Assembly (NCBI GenBank): GCA_963824475.1
Contig: CAWGPR010000007.1
Coordinates: forward strand, 62,001-126,000
Direction of reading: 5' to 3'
Length of the DNA: 64,000 nt
Origin: Roseiarcus sp963824475
GTDB lineage: Bacteria > Pseudomonadota > Alphaproteobacteria > Rhizobiales > Beijerinckiaceae
Numbering within the stretch: the first letter of the stretch is position 1; the number at the start of each line of letters is the position of its first letter. Shown here in pieces: positions 9,383-17,933 of this stretch. The notes beneath the pieces were generated by a model that saw nothing but the letters and a program-made list of their open reading frames with translations, ran no database searches and was not told the DNA's origin. A program made the translations under genes and the position numbers.

Positions 9383-10150
9383 CTATTCGGCTGCGAGCGC
9401 GCTCTCGACCCCGATGCCTATTTGCGCGTAACCAACCACCGCCTTCTTCGGCGGCTGTCGATAGGCATGCTTGCTGTGTGAGAGGCGCGAGCGCACCAAC
9501 GCCGCTGCGACATTCACCGCGGTCGGCACCGGATCGATTACGGGCACGTCGAGCCCATCGGCAAGCAATCCTTCGCGCACCGCGTCGGCGCAGCCGAGCA
9601 TGCCTGTGCAGCCGAAAATGATGTAGTCCGCGCCGTCCTCGACCACGGCCTTCCTGGCTTCTGCGGTCAGGGCTCGCTTGGTGGCCGCGAGGTCCTTCTC
9701 CAATTCGAGCACCGGGATGTCGACTGAGCGCGCCGAGGCCAGCTTGGAGGCCATGCCGTAGACGGCGGCTTGCCTTTCGATCATCGGCAGAATGCGATGC
9801 AGCACCGTCACGACGCTGAACTTGTGGCCCATCATTGTCGCCACGCTCATCGCTGTCTGCATGGGCCCGAGCACGGGAATCGACACGCACTCCCGCGCGG
9901 CAAACAGCCCAGGGTCGCCCATGCAGTCGATCACCGCGGCATCGGCACCTTGACGTTCGGCTTCGACGATCCGAGCGATCGTGGCAGGTTGGCTGAGCAT
10001 GATCTCATAGTCGCACTCGATCGAAGCGGGACCCGTGTCGATATTCACGAAATCGACCATCACGCCTTCCGACTGAAGCGTCGTCGCGTCCTCTTGAGAA
10101 CGGAATCCGTCGGTGGTGATCGGTGTTACAACGCGGATGTGTATCGTCAT
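9383..10150 (-). CDS. Asp/Glu/hydantoin racemase family protein
   Basis: 255 residues. The start at 10150 has a strong GAGGAGGT site upstream; an in-frame ATG at 10204 is less likely. The two catalytic cysteines of the family are in VIDCMGDPG and IIFGCTGMLG, each in the expected half of the pseudo-symmetric fold. Members racemize hydantoins, aspartate, glutamate or allantoin by two-base deprotonation. As the first gene of the leftward operon, it could let stereospecific ring-opening enzymes use both enantiomers of a substrate brought in by the PotABCD-like importer. Cytoplasmic. Confidence 0.9.
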   Translation of the reverse strand: MTIHIRVVTPITTDGFRSQEDATTLQSEGVMVDFVNIDTGPASIECDYEIMLSQPATIARIVEAERQGADAAVIDCMGDPGLFAARECVSIPVLGPMQTAMSVATMMGHKFSVVTVLHRILPMIERQAAVYGMASKLASARSVDIPVLELEKDLAATKRALTAEARKAVVEDGADYIIFGCTGMLGCADAVREGLLADGLDVPVIDPVPTAVNVAAALVRSRLSHSKHAYRQPPKKAVVGYAQIGIGVESALAAE

Positions 10151-10250
10151 GGCGGACCTCCTCTCGCCAGCCGGCAGTTTAAAAAGAATAGGCGCGAAAG
10201 CCATTGATGAAAAGACGGATTGTCCGTGACAGCGCCTGGCCGATAATCTC

Positions 10251-10286
10251 CTCTTGCAGAAAGTTTCGGCGCTCTGCAGAAATCTT
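10251..10286. promoter_or_regulatory. Direct repeat in the divergent promoter region
   Basis: The 241-bp gap between the divergent racemase and oxidoreductase genes must hold both promoters. Two copies of a CTxTGCAGAAA-like element (10251-10262 and 10271-10282) lie 20 bp apart, about two helical turns, as expected for a regulator binding one DNA face. No regulator gene for this cluster is visible here. I could not place -10/-35 boxes with confidence. Confidence 0.35.
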
Positions 10287-10391
10287 GCGCCGCCGCGCCG
10301 TCTTTTCAGTCACGTCGAACTTGACCCGCTGCCGGCGCGTCTCTTCACTCGCGCTGAGATCTGGCCGCGGCGCTCATTCTGGAGGAACGCG

Positions 10392-11402
10392 ATGAAGGCG
10401 TTCGTAATCGATGGTCAGTTCGGGCTCGACCACCTCAAACTGGTCGACCGGCCCGAACCCAAGCCGCGGTTCGGTGAAGTAGTGATCCGAACGCGCGCGG
10501 TATCGCTGAATTACCGCGACACGGACATAGTCGCCGGGACTTACCCGTTCAGATTTCCGCTGCCCTTGGTGCCAACCTCGGATGGCCTCGGGGAGGTCGT
10601 CGCGGTCGGCGAGGGCGTGACCCGCGCCAAGGCGGGCGACCGGGTGCTCGGCACCTTCTGGCAGAGCTGGCTCGGCGGCGATTTCGACCAGACCGCGGGT
10701 ATCGGCCAACTCGGCGGCGACATGGACGGAATGCTTTCCGAATTCGTCCTGCTGGATCAACAGGGGCTGGTGCGCGCGCCGGAGCATCTGACCGACGAGG
10801 AGGCTTCGACCTTGCCCTGCGCCGCGCTCACCGCCTGGCAGGCCCTAGTCACCGAGGGCTGCCTGCAGGCAGGCGAGACCCTGTTGGTGCAGGGGACCGG
10901 CGGCGTTTCTCTGTTCGCTCTTCAGTTCGGGGTTATGTTCGGCGCGAGGACGATCGTCACATCGAGCAGCGACGCCAAGCTCGAGCGCGCCAGGCTACTC
11001 GGCGCGACCGACACGATCAACTATGTCAAGAATCCGGTGTGGCATCCTGAAGTGCGCCGGCTCAATGGCGGCCGCGGCGTCGATCATGTCGTCGAGGTCG
11101 GCGGCCCCGACAGTTTCATGCAGTCGCTGCAGGCGATCCGCATGGGCGGGCAGATCCACATGATCGGGTACGTCGGCAGCAAGACGGGCGAGATCAACCC
11201 GCTAGAAATCCTCTACCGGCGCGCGGTCGTGCGCGGCATTCCGATAGGCTCCCGCGAATCCTTCGACCACATGAACCGCGCGATCGCGCTGCACAAGATG
11301 CGCCCGGTGGTGGATCGCGTCTTCCCATGGACCGAGGCTCGCGCGGCGCTCGAATACATGCGTGAGGGCAGGCACTTCGGCAAGATCGTATTGAAAGTCT
11401 GA
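10392..11402 (+). CDS. MDR-family NAD(P)-dependent oxidoreductase (quinone-reductase/zinc-free alcohol dehydrogenase type)
   Basis: 336 residues. The start at 10392 has GGAGGA 5-11 bp upstream; the frame extends upstream without a ribosome site. The N-terminal GroES-like domain (MKAFVIDGQFGLDHLKLVDR, then YPFRFPLPLVPTSDGLGEV) is followed by a Rossmann domain with the nucleotide motif GTGGVSLFALQFG. The usual structural-zinc cysteine cluster is absent, which points to the quinone-reductase/enoyl-reductase branch. It is the first gene of the rightward operon opposite the HyuA/DUF917 operon, so it may reduce or oxidize an intermediate of that pathway. Confidence 0.85.
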   Translation: MKAFVIDGQFGLDHLKLVDRPEPKPRFGEVVIRTRAVSLNYRDTDIVAGTYPFRFPLPLVPTSDGLGEVVAVGEGVTRAKAGDRVLGTFWQSWLGGDFDQTAGIGQLGGDMDGMLSEFVLLDQQGLVRAPEHLTDEEASTLPCAALTAWQALVTEGCLQAGETLLVQGTGGVSLFALQFGVMFGARTIVTSSSDAKLERARLLGATDTINYVKNPVWHPEVRRLNGGRGVDHVVEVGGPDSFMQSLQAIRMGGQIHMIGYVGSKTGEINPLEILYRRAVVRGIPIGSRESFDHMNRAIALHKMRPVVDRVFPWTEARAALEYMREGRHFGKIVLKV

Positions 11403-11442
11403 GAGGCGCTTTGTCAGAGGCCGCCGACGGGAGTTCCCATAA

Positions 11443-12135
11443 GTGCACAAGGTCGAAATCACGCAACAAGCCATTGACATCTCCATGCGACGCAGGGGGG
11501 GGGTGCAACCGTTCGTCGCCATCGAGCCCAGCAAGACCGCGCCCTTGGTGGTGGACATGCAGACCGGCTTCGTTGCGCCCGGCACCGTGGCCGAAATGCC
11601 GATGGCGCGAGAAATCGTGCCCAACATTAATCGTCTCACGGGCGCCTTGCGGCGCGCAGGCGGAACAATCGTGTGGATCGTCTCGACCTATGGGCCCAGC
11701 GCCGAGCTGGATTGGACGACATTCTTTAACTTCATCGTCACCGGCGAAACCTCCGACCGCTTCCGTCTCGCCTTCAGCGAGGGGCGGCCCGAACACGCGT
11801 TATGGCGCGACCTCGACCGTCAACCGGATGACCTCCTGGTGTCAAAGAGCCGTCTGACCCCGTTCGCCGATCCATCGCGCAAATTGGAGGTGTTGCTCCG
11901 TTCGCGCGCCATCGACATGACGCTGATCGTCGGCACAGTGACGAACGTTTGCTGCGAATGCACTGCACGCGACGCGGCGATGCGCAACTTCAAGACGATC
12001 GTGATCTCGGACGCCAACGCCTCGCGCAACGACGCCGAACACAACGCGACCTTGTCCATCTTCCTTCAAGCCTTTGGCGGCGTGCACTCGACCGACGAGG
12101 CGATCGGCTTGATCAGCGGAAGGACAGCGGCGTGA
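11443..12135 (+). CDS. Isochorismatase-like cysteine hydrolase (N-carbamoyl-amide hydrolase type)
   Basis: 230 residues from a GTG start. The isochorismatase-fold triad is visible: Asp in LVVDMQTGF, Lys in LLVSKSRLTPF and the nucleophile Cys in VTNVCCECTARDAAMR. Relatives include N-carbamoylsarcosine amidase, ureidoacrylate hydrolase and nicotinamidase, which hydrolyse small carbamoyl or amide groups. Next to hydantoinase-like genes the natural inference is hydrolysis of an N-carbamoyl product of ring opening, but substrate choice cannot be read from sequence. It overlaps the next gene by four bases (GTGA). Confidence 0.88.
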   Translation: MHKVEITQQAIDISMRRRGGVQPFVAIEPSKTAPLVVDMQTGFVAPGTVAEMPMAREIVPNINRLTGALRRAGGTIVWIVSTYGPSAELDWTTFFNFIVTGETSDRFRLAFSEGRPEHALWRDLDRQPDDLLVSKSRLTPFADPSRKLEVLLRSRAIDMTLIVGTVTNVCCECTARDAAMRNFKTIVISDANASRNDAEHNATLSIFLQAFGGVHSTDEAIGLISGRTAA

Positions 12136-13922
12136 GCGGGAAGTTCACCACCCGGCCCGAGATTATTGGCACTTTCGGCGCGGTAAGTTCGACGCATTGG
12201 CTGGCGTCGGCAGTGGGCATGTCGATTCTGGAGCGGGGCGGCAACGCGTTCGACGCCGCGGTAGCGACCGGCATAAGTCTGCAGATCGTCGAGCCGCATC
12301 TGTCCGGCCCCGCCGGCGACATGCCGGCGATTCTTTACAGCTCGCGTGATCGCAAAGTGCGCGTCCTCTGCGCCCAGGGAACAGCGCCGGCCGCGGCGAC
12401 CATTGCCAAGTTTCGGCAACTCGGCCTCACGTTGATTCCGGGAACCGCGTTCCTCGCCGCAACGGTTCCGGGGGCCTTCGACGGGTGGATGTTGCTTTTG
12501 CGCGACTTTGGAACGATGACCCTCGAACAGGTGCTGGCGCCGGCGATCAGCTATGCCGAAAACGGCTTCCCGGTCCTGCCGCGCATGACTATGTCGCTGC
12601 TGCCGCTGGTCGACTTTTTCAAGGCGGAATGGCCGAGCTCGGCGGCGGTGTGGTTACCGAACGGCGAGCCGCCGAGGCCCGGGACGCTGTATCGGACGCC
12701 GGGCGTCGCCGACACTTACAAGCGAATCTTGACCGAGGCGAGGTCGGCCGGAGGCGACCGCGAGCGGCAAATCGATGCGGCGCGCGACGCCTTCTATCGC
12801 GGTTTCGTCGCTGAGGCGGTCGATCGGTTTGCCACCCGCGCGCCGCTCATGGATGGAACCGGCCAGCGCAATGTCGGCCTGCTGACGGCCGACGACACGA
12901 CGCGATGGCGCGCAACGTTTGAAGACAGCGCCAGTTACGACTATGGCCGCTACCGCGTGCACAAGACTGGCCCTTGGGGTCAGGGACCCGTGCTGCTGCA
13001 GCAGCTCGCCTTGTTGAAGGGCTTTGATATCGCCGCGCTGGACCCCATCGGCGCCGAGTTCGTCCATATCGTAACCGAATGCGCCAAGCTCGCCTTCGCG
13101 GATCGCGAGGCGTTCTACGGCGACCCGGAGTTCGCGGACGTGCCGCTGGCGACGCTGCTAAGCGATCCGTACAACGATGCGCGGCGTGCATGCGTGCGGA
13201 AGGACGCGTCGCTGGAGCTGCGGCCTGGATTGCCCGAACTTTCAACCCCGCGGCTGAAGACCATCCTCGGGCTCGCGGGATCCGCGACGCCGGTGGGGCC
13301 CGGGGGCGGCGAACCGGCATTCGCGCCTCTCCCGGAGGATCGCGGCGACACCGTCCATCTCGACGTCGTCGACCGATGGGGCAATATCATCGCCGCGACG
13401 CCGAGCGGCGGCTGGTTTCAGAGTTCGCCGGTCATTCCCGGGCTCGGTTTCCCCCTGGGGACGCGCGCTCAAATGTTCTGGCTCGATGAGGGTCTGCCGT
13501 CGAGCCTGAAGCCCGGTGCGCGGCCTCGCACAACATTGTCGCCGACACTAGTAGAGCGCGACGGCGCGCCCTATCTGGTCTGTGGCTCGCCCGGCGGCGA
13601 CCAGCAGGACCAATGGAGCCTGCTGCTGCTGCTCCGACATTTCCATCATCGCGCGAATCTGCAAGAGGCAATCGATGCGCCAACGTTCAACAGCCGGCAT
13701 TTCCCGAGTTCGTTTACCCCGCGCCAGGCGAAGCCCGGCGCGCTGGCGATCGAGGATCGATTCGGGTCGGAGGCGCTCGGCGAGCTGGAGCGGCGCGGGC
13801 ACCGCCCGAATGTCGCTGAGGGCTGGTCGCTCGGGCGGCTTTGCGCAGCTTCGTTGTCGAACGGAATCATCAAGGCCGCAGCGACTCCACGTCACATGGA
13901 GGCCTACGCCATCGGGCGATAG
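12132..13922 (+). CDS. Gamma-glutamyltransferase family Ntn hydrolase
   Basis: 596 residues from a GTG at 12132 that overlaps the previous stop. The frame reads further upstream but that part covers the hydrolase gene in another phase. Family blocks are the N-terminal LERGGNAFDAAVATG and VEPHLSGPAGD, the likely autocleavage/catalytic Thr in RGDTVHLDVVDRWGN, and the C-terminal GSPGGDQQDQW. No signal peptide is visible, so a cytoplasmic enzyme is likely, unlike periplasmic glutathione-processing GGT. Members cleave gamma-glutamyl or related amides; here it may process an open-chain amide of the pathway. Confidence 0.85.
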   Translation: MSGKFTTRPEIIGTFGAVSSTHWLASAVGMSILERGGNAFDAAVATGISLQIVEPHLSGPAGDMPAILYSSRDRKVRVLCAQGTAPAAATIAKFRQLGLTLIPGTAFLAATVPGAFDGWMLLLRDFGTMTLEQVLAPAISYAENGFPVLPRMTMSLLPLVDFFKAEWPSSAAVWLPNGEPPRPGTLYRTPGVADTYKRILTEARSAGGDRERQIDAARDAFYRGFVAEAVDRFATRAPLMDGTGQRNVGLLTADDTTRWRATFEDSASYDYGRYRVHKTGPWGQGPVLLQQLALLKGFDIAALDPIGAEFVHIVTECAKLAFADREAFYGDPEFADVPLATLLSDPYNDARRACVRKDASLELRPGLPELSTPRLKTILGLAGSATPVGPGGGEPAFAPLPEDRGDTVHLDVVDRWGNIIAATPSGGWFQSSPVIPGLGFPLGTRAQMFWLDEGLPSSLKPGARPRTTLSPTLVERDGAPYLVCGSPGGDQQDQWSLLLLLRHFHHRANLQEAIDAPTFNSRHFPSSFTPRQAKPGALAIEDRFGSEALGELERRGHRPNVAEGWSLGRLCAASLSNGIIKAAATPRHMEAYAIGR

Positions 13923-13991
13923 TCGCCACGAGGAAATGCTTGAAGCAGGGCCTCGATTCATAGGTCGAATTGTCTGACGGGGAGCGGACTG

Positions 13992-14969
13992 ATGGCTTCA
14001 AAAGGCACGATCGCGGTCGGAGGGGGATCGGGTGGCAGCCGCGAACAGGGGGTCGTGCGCCAATCGGGCCCAGCACGTGACTTCCTCGGCTACGGCGACA
14101 AGCTGCCGCATGCGGGCTGGCCCGGCGGCGCAAGGATCGCGCTCAATTTCAATCTGAACGTCGAAGCGGGCGGCGAGCACTCCATTCTGGAGGGCGACTC
14201 GCATTCCGAGAATCTCCTCACCGACATCGGTTTTCCCGCCTATCGCGGCCAGCGAAGTCCGATGGTCGAGTTTGTATTTGAATATGGTCCGCGCGTCGGT
14301 TGCTGGCGCCTTTTGCGTATCTTCAGGCGCTTTAATGTGAGGATCAGCGTGCTGGGCGTTGTACGCGGATTGCAGATGTATCCCGAACTCGCGCGCGCCT
14401 TCGTCGAGGAGGGACATGAAATCGTCAGCCATGGTTGGCGGTGGCTCGATTATTGCCGGATGGGCGAGGACGAAGAGCGCGAGCATGTCAAGCTTGCCGT
14501 CTCTGGCATTAAAGAATTGACCGGCGCGCTGCCGGTGGGATGGTTCAGCGGCCGTCCGAGCGTCAACACGCGGCGGCTGTTGGTGGAGCAGGGCGGCTTC
14601 CTCTACGACCGCGATTATCTCGGCGACGAATTGCCCTTTTGGGTCAAATTCGGCGATAGGGATCACTTGGTCATCCCCTATTCGTTCGAAACCAACGACA
14701 ACAGGTTCGACCGCAACACCGGCTTCAGCACCGCCGACGAATTCGCGCAATACATGATCGACGGCTTCAATCTTCTCTATGAAGAAGGGGACGAGCGCCC
14801 CAAAATCATGAGCGTGGCGCTGCACGATCGGCTTGTTGGCCGGCCAGCGAAGGCCGCCGGACTGATCAAGTTTCTCGAACATGTCCACAGACACGACCGC
14901 GTGTGGGTATGCACCGGGCGCGACATCGCTGAGCACTGGCGGCGAGTGCACCCTCCGGGCGATGTCTGA
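13992..14969 (+). CDS. Polysaccharide-deacetylase-fold protein, PuuE/allantoinase-like
   Basis: 325 residues; ATG with GGGGAG upstream. The sequence follows the PuuE type: YGDKLPHAGWPGGARIALNF at the start, then EYGPRVGCWRLLRIF, GHEIVSHGWRW and SVALHDRLVGRPAK. PuuE proteins are metal-independent cyclic amidohydrolases of the NodB fold, acting on allantoin. A second type of ring-opening enzyme beside HyuA-like proteins strengthens the idea of a cyclic-ureide pathway. Last gene of the rightward operon; an IS6 element begins about 130 bp downstream, so more genes may have been lost. Confidence 0.85.
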   Translation: MASKGTIAVGGGSGGSREQGVVRQSGPARDFLGYGDKLPHAGWPGGARIALNFNLNVEAGGEHSILEGDSHSENLLTDIGFPAYRGQRSPMVEFVFEYGPRVGCWRLLRIFRRFNVRISVLGVVRGLQMYPELARAFVEEGHEIVSHGWRWLDYCRMGEDEEREHVKLAVSGIKELTGALPVGWFSGRPSVNTRRLLVEQGGFLYDRDYLGDELPFWVKFGDRDHLVIPYSFETNDNRFDRNTGFSTADEFAQYMIDGFNLLYEEGDERPKIMSVALHDRLVGRPAKAAGLIKFLEHVHRHDRVWVCTGRDIAEHWRRVHPPGDV

Positions 14970-15097
14970 CCCAGCGCAGAGACCACGGTGAGACCGCGCG
15001 CGGCGGCCACACGCAGGCCTGTCGCGCTCCTTGTTCGACAACGTGACAACGCCCATTTGACACGTGGGCGGGCATTCTCGTCTTATCGGCCTCACGG

Positions 15098-15915
15098 GGG
15101 CGTTGTCAGAGTAACGGCGGTTCGTCAACTCGTAGGGCACACGCCCTCTTTCAAATGACGATCTATGCCGCAAGGGCGCGCCACTCCGCCAATGCCGCCG
15201 AGCGTCTCTGTTTGTAAATCTGCCGCGTGACGAGATGGCGCTCCTGATTGAATTGGTTGTGGACCTGGGCGTGAACTGAGCTGAACTTCTGCAGCGTCTT
15301 CAGGCTTCGAAACCGCTGCATCGCCCGCTCCCGTCGTCGAAACGGTTGGTGCGAATTCTCCGCCCGATTGTTGAGACGGCGACCAACCTCATGCCGATCT
15401 GCGGCACCGACCTCTTTCATCGCCGCGGAATAAGAGCAAAGCCCGTCAGTGACGATTTTCCGCGGACGGCCATATTTCTTCAAGATGCGCTTAAGAAGTT
15501 TCAGCGCCGCAGCCTTGTCCCGTTTTGAGGTGACGACCGCGTCCAACACCTCGCCTTCGTGGTCGACGGCGCGCCAGAGATAAAAGAGCTTGCCATTGAC
15601 CTTCACAAACACCTCGTCCACATGCCAGCGCCATTGAGGATAGGCTCGCATCTCGACGATCCGCCTCTTTCGGATCTCGGCGGCGAATATCGGCCCAAAC
15701 TGGTTCCACCAAAACCGGACGGTCTCGTGGCTGATGTCGATCCCACGCTCGGCCAAAAGATCCTCGACGTTGCGCAGCGACAGCGGGTATCTGACGTACA
15801 TCATCACGACCAGACGGATGACCTCTGGCGAGCTGTTGAAATATCGGAACGAGTTGCTCATGGCCTAGAACTAGCACGGCCGCACGCGGCCCCAGAGCTT
15901 GCTCTGACAGAGCCC
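15098..15915 (-). mobile_element. IS6-family insertion sequence, 818 bp
   Basis: Terminal inverted repeats GGGCGTTGTCAGAGTAA (left, 15098) and GGGCTCTGTCAGAGCAA (right end, read inward from 15915) match at 14 of 17 positions and have the usual IS6 GGxxxTGT start. The element carries one transposase gene. The eight bases on either side do not match, so either the target duplication is lost or a recombination joined different flanks. The right end cuts a rightward reading frame (15916-16034). Confidence 0.85.
15163..15861 (-). CDS. IS6-family transposase
   Basis: 232 residues; DDE residues lie in HVDEVFVKVNGK, VTDGLCSY and RAENSHQPFRRRERAM. The N-terminal zone FRYFNSSPEVIRLVVMMYVR is typical for IS6/IS240 transposases. 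It looks intact. A diverged relative is at 45086-45775. Confidence 0.93.
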   Translation of the reverse strand: MSNSFRYFNSSPEVIRLVVMMYVRYPLSLRNVEDLLAERGIDISHETVRFWWNQFGPIFAAEIRKRRIVEMRAYPQWRWHVDEVFVKVNGKLFYLWRAVDHEGEVLDAVVTSKRDKAAALKLLKRILKKYGRPRKIVTDGLCSYSAAMKEVGAADRHEVGRRLNNRAENSHQPFRRRERAMQRFRSLKTLQKFSSVHAQVHNQFNQERHLVTRQIYKQRRSAALAEWRALAA

Positions 15916-16034
15916 TGCGGCGTCTCGAAACCCAACTCGGGCCGTTGCATGCACAGCTCCGTCTCGGCATAGAGCGCGAGCACGAGGCACAGGCTTTTGG
16001 CCAGGGGCTCAGCTTCTTGCACCTCGAGAACTAA
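15916..16034 (+). pseudogene. 3' remnant of an unidentified gene cut by the IS6 element
   Basis: On the plus strand an open frame leaves the IS6 right end and stops at 16034. It encodes about 40 residues with a helical, charged composition (LRRLETQLGPLHAQLRLGI, EREHEAQAFGQGLSFLHLEN). This reads more like a real protein tail than the opposite-strand frame. I do not recognise the family. The 16035-16122 stretch up to the next IS holds nothing clear. Confidence 0.4.
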
Positions 16035-16122
16035 ACAACTTCTGCAGCGGACGAACGGGCAGACAAGTCTTTCGCGGCCCTCAATCTCTGGACTTCGATC
16101 CCAACGGAACACAACCGTCTAG

Positions 16123-16998
16123 GCCGTGTGGACGAATTTTGGAGAGATGGCGCTTTTGGGATTCCCGCGGTGAATCAGGCATGATTCATAGGACTCCGAC
16201 CGAATCGGAGGCCGGAGTCAATGTCGACAAAGATGGATGATGACGATTGGAAGCACACGCTTGCGGTGTTCCGCGCCTGCCTGCCTCGGCGCGGCCGGAA
16301 AGCCGAGGACGACCGCCGCTTCCTCGAGGCGCTTCATTTCTTCACCGTCGAGAACGTTCGCTGGCGCGCGCTGCCGGAGCGCTTCGGTCATTGGAACAGC
16401 GTGTGGAAGCGCTTCGATCGCTTGAGCAAGGCTGGCGTCTTCGAGGCCTTCTTCGACACGCTCGCGTCCATGAGCTCCACGGCGCATCTCCTTCAGATGT
16501 TCGACTCCACCGTCGTGCGCGCTCATGTATCGGCGGCTGGAGCAAAGGGGGGCAAGAAGGCCAGGCGCTCGGGCGCTCGCGTGGCGGCTTCACCACGAAA
16601 ATTCACGCAAAATCGGACGCCTCCGGGGATATCATCGCCTTCGACCTGACCGGCGGCGAAGCCTTCGACGGGCGTCACTTCGAAACCCTGCTCGATATCG
16701 GGCCCGACATTCAGCCGCGCGCCGTCATCTGCGACAAAGGCTACGCCAGCAAGGCTAATCGGGACGCCGCGAGAGCGCGCGGCATCGCTCCGGTCATCCC
16801 CCACAAGGCGAACGAAAAGAACAAGCCAGCCTTCTTCGCACGCACCCTCTACAAAGCCCGCGCACGCATCGAGCAGGGCGTCGGACGGCTCAAGCGCTTC
16901 AAGCGCGTCGCGCTCCGCTGCGAAAAGACCGAACGAAACTTCAGATCAATCGTCAGCTTCGCCGCCGGCCTCTGCTTGATCAAATTCGTCCACACGGC
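16123..16998 (+). mobile_element. IS5-family (IS427-like) element, copy 1, 876 bp
   Basis: The ends carry the inverted repeat GCCGTGTGGACGAATTT, perfect in this copy, and both sides show CTAG (16119-16122 and 16999-17002), fitting the short target duplications of IS5 relatives. A second copy at 53299-54174 has the same length and orientation with only about three differences by eye. The pair bounds 36.3 kb. Confidence 0.92.
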
Positions 16999-17002
16999 CT
17001 AG
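16221..17002 (+). CDS. IS5-family transposase made by -1 frameshift
   Basis: The first frame (from ATG 16221) encodes the N-terminal domain and DDE residue 1 (MFDSTVVRAH). The second frame encodes RSRGGFTTKIHAKSD, the second Asp (VICDKGYASK) and the final Glu region (RARIEQGVGRLKRFKR). They join at AAAGGGGGG (16544-16552), a plausible -1 slippage run, consistent with the programmed frameshift known in IS427-like elements. The stop codon TAG lies in the CTAG flank, outside the repeat. The other copy has the same structure, so this is design, not decay. Confidence 0.88.
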
Positions 17003-17073
17003 TTCGGGGGCCTCATAGTAGAAGTCAACCCCGATCGCGGCGGCGCGCAGACGGCCTTGATTCCTTGTGCTCA

Positions 17074-17922
17074 TCAAGCCGTAGTCGGGTCGCAGATGTC
17101 CTTCACTGACCGAAGCACGGCCACCGGTGAAAAGACGCGATCCATCCACCCATCACGAAATATAACAGGCCTCGCCTTCTCGATCGCCTGCAATGCGCCA
17201 TCCGAGAACCGACCCTCCGGGAAGATCCCAAAAGCGATGGCGAGTTCGATATTCAGGTGGCCAATGATGAAGTCGATTGCAGCTTGCTTAGGAACGCCGC
17301 GCCTGATCGCCTCGTCCGTTGCTTCGCGAAGCGTCAGCGCGAATGTGGCCCCTACCGTCTCCGACAGCGCGGGCTCGAGAATGGCTAGTTGTTCGACGGT
17401 GCATCGGTGCGCGCGCATTACCGGCTTATAGATTTCGCGCGCCATCTCCTCGCACTCGGCATAGTGCGATTCAGGTCCCTGCATCAAAGCGCACACGATA
17501 TGCTGCTTGGCGAAGATCCCGCCGAAAAAGTCGGTCTTCGCCTTAGGATCCGTTTCGTCGTTGAAAATCGGTGGGTGGCAGGGATGGGTTACGAAATAGG
17601 TAACGTCATCGCGCTCAGGTAGTTCGCCCGCATGCGGCGCGGCGGCGTCGAGCATGATTACCTTTGCGCCCGAGCGCAGATTGCCGACAAAAGTTTTGAG
17701 CACCTTGCCGATGAGGCGGTCTGGCACCGCCATGACGACAGCGTCCGCCGACGAGACAGCCTGACCCTGCTCCATGCATTCGACGCCAAGTTTCTCCTTG
17801 AGACGCGCGCGCCCTTCCTCCGAGACTTCGACGTGATCCACCTCGAACCGGCTGTCCTTGAGATTTGCCGACAGGCGCGTCCCCATCTTTCCGCCAGCGC
17901 CGAGCAATGCGATTTTCGTCAC
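17074..17922 (-). CDS. apnO: D-apionate oxidoisomerase-like protein (ApnO family)
   Basis: 282 residues. N-terminal Rossmann motif LLGAGGKMG (residues 6-14) and a 6-phosphogluconate-dehydrogenase-type helical C-terminal domain (EPALSETVGATFALTLREA). A conserved HPCHPP element follows THP. This family includes ApnO, which converts D-apionate to 3-oxo-isoapionate with NAD. The assignment rests on family resemblance plus the two neighbours, a DUF1537 kinase and a RuBisCO-like protein, which are the next two steps in the published pathway. Last gene of a leftward operon, 11 bp after the kinase; the IS5 copy ends about 70 bp downstream. Confidence 0.75.
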   Translation of the reverse strand: MTKIALLGAGGKMGTRLSANLKDSRFEVDHVEVSEEGRARLKEKLGVECMEQGQAVSSADAVVMAVPDRLIGKVLKTFVGNLRSGAKVIMLDAAAPHAGELPERDDVTYFVTHPCHPPIFNDETDPKAKTDFFGGIFAKQHIVCALMQGPESHYAECEEMAREIYKPVMRAHRCTVEQLAILEPALSETVGATFALTLREATDEAIRRGVPKQAAIDFIIGHLNIELAIAFGIFPEGRFSDGALQAIEKARPVIFRDGWMDRVFSPVAVLRSVKDICDPTTA

Positions 17923-17933
17923 GTCGTTTCTCC

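Noticed and set aside
15050..15070. Hairpin CGCCCA...TGGGCG after the PuuE-like gene as a terminator
   Set aside because: Short stem, nine-base loop and no T-run; too weak to call.
16221..16649. First frame of the IS5 transposase as a separate truncated gene
   Set aside because: Both IS copies share the same two-frame layout with a slippage run at the join, so it is one frameshifted gene.
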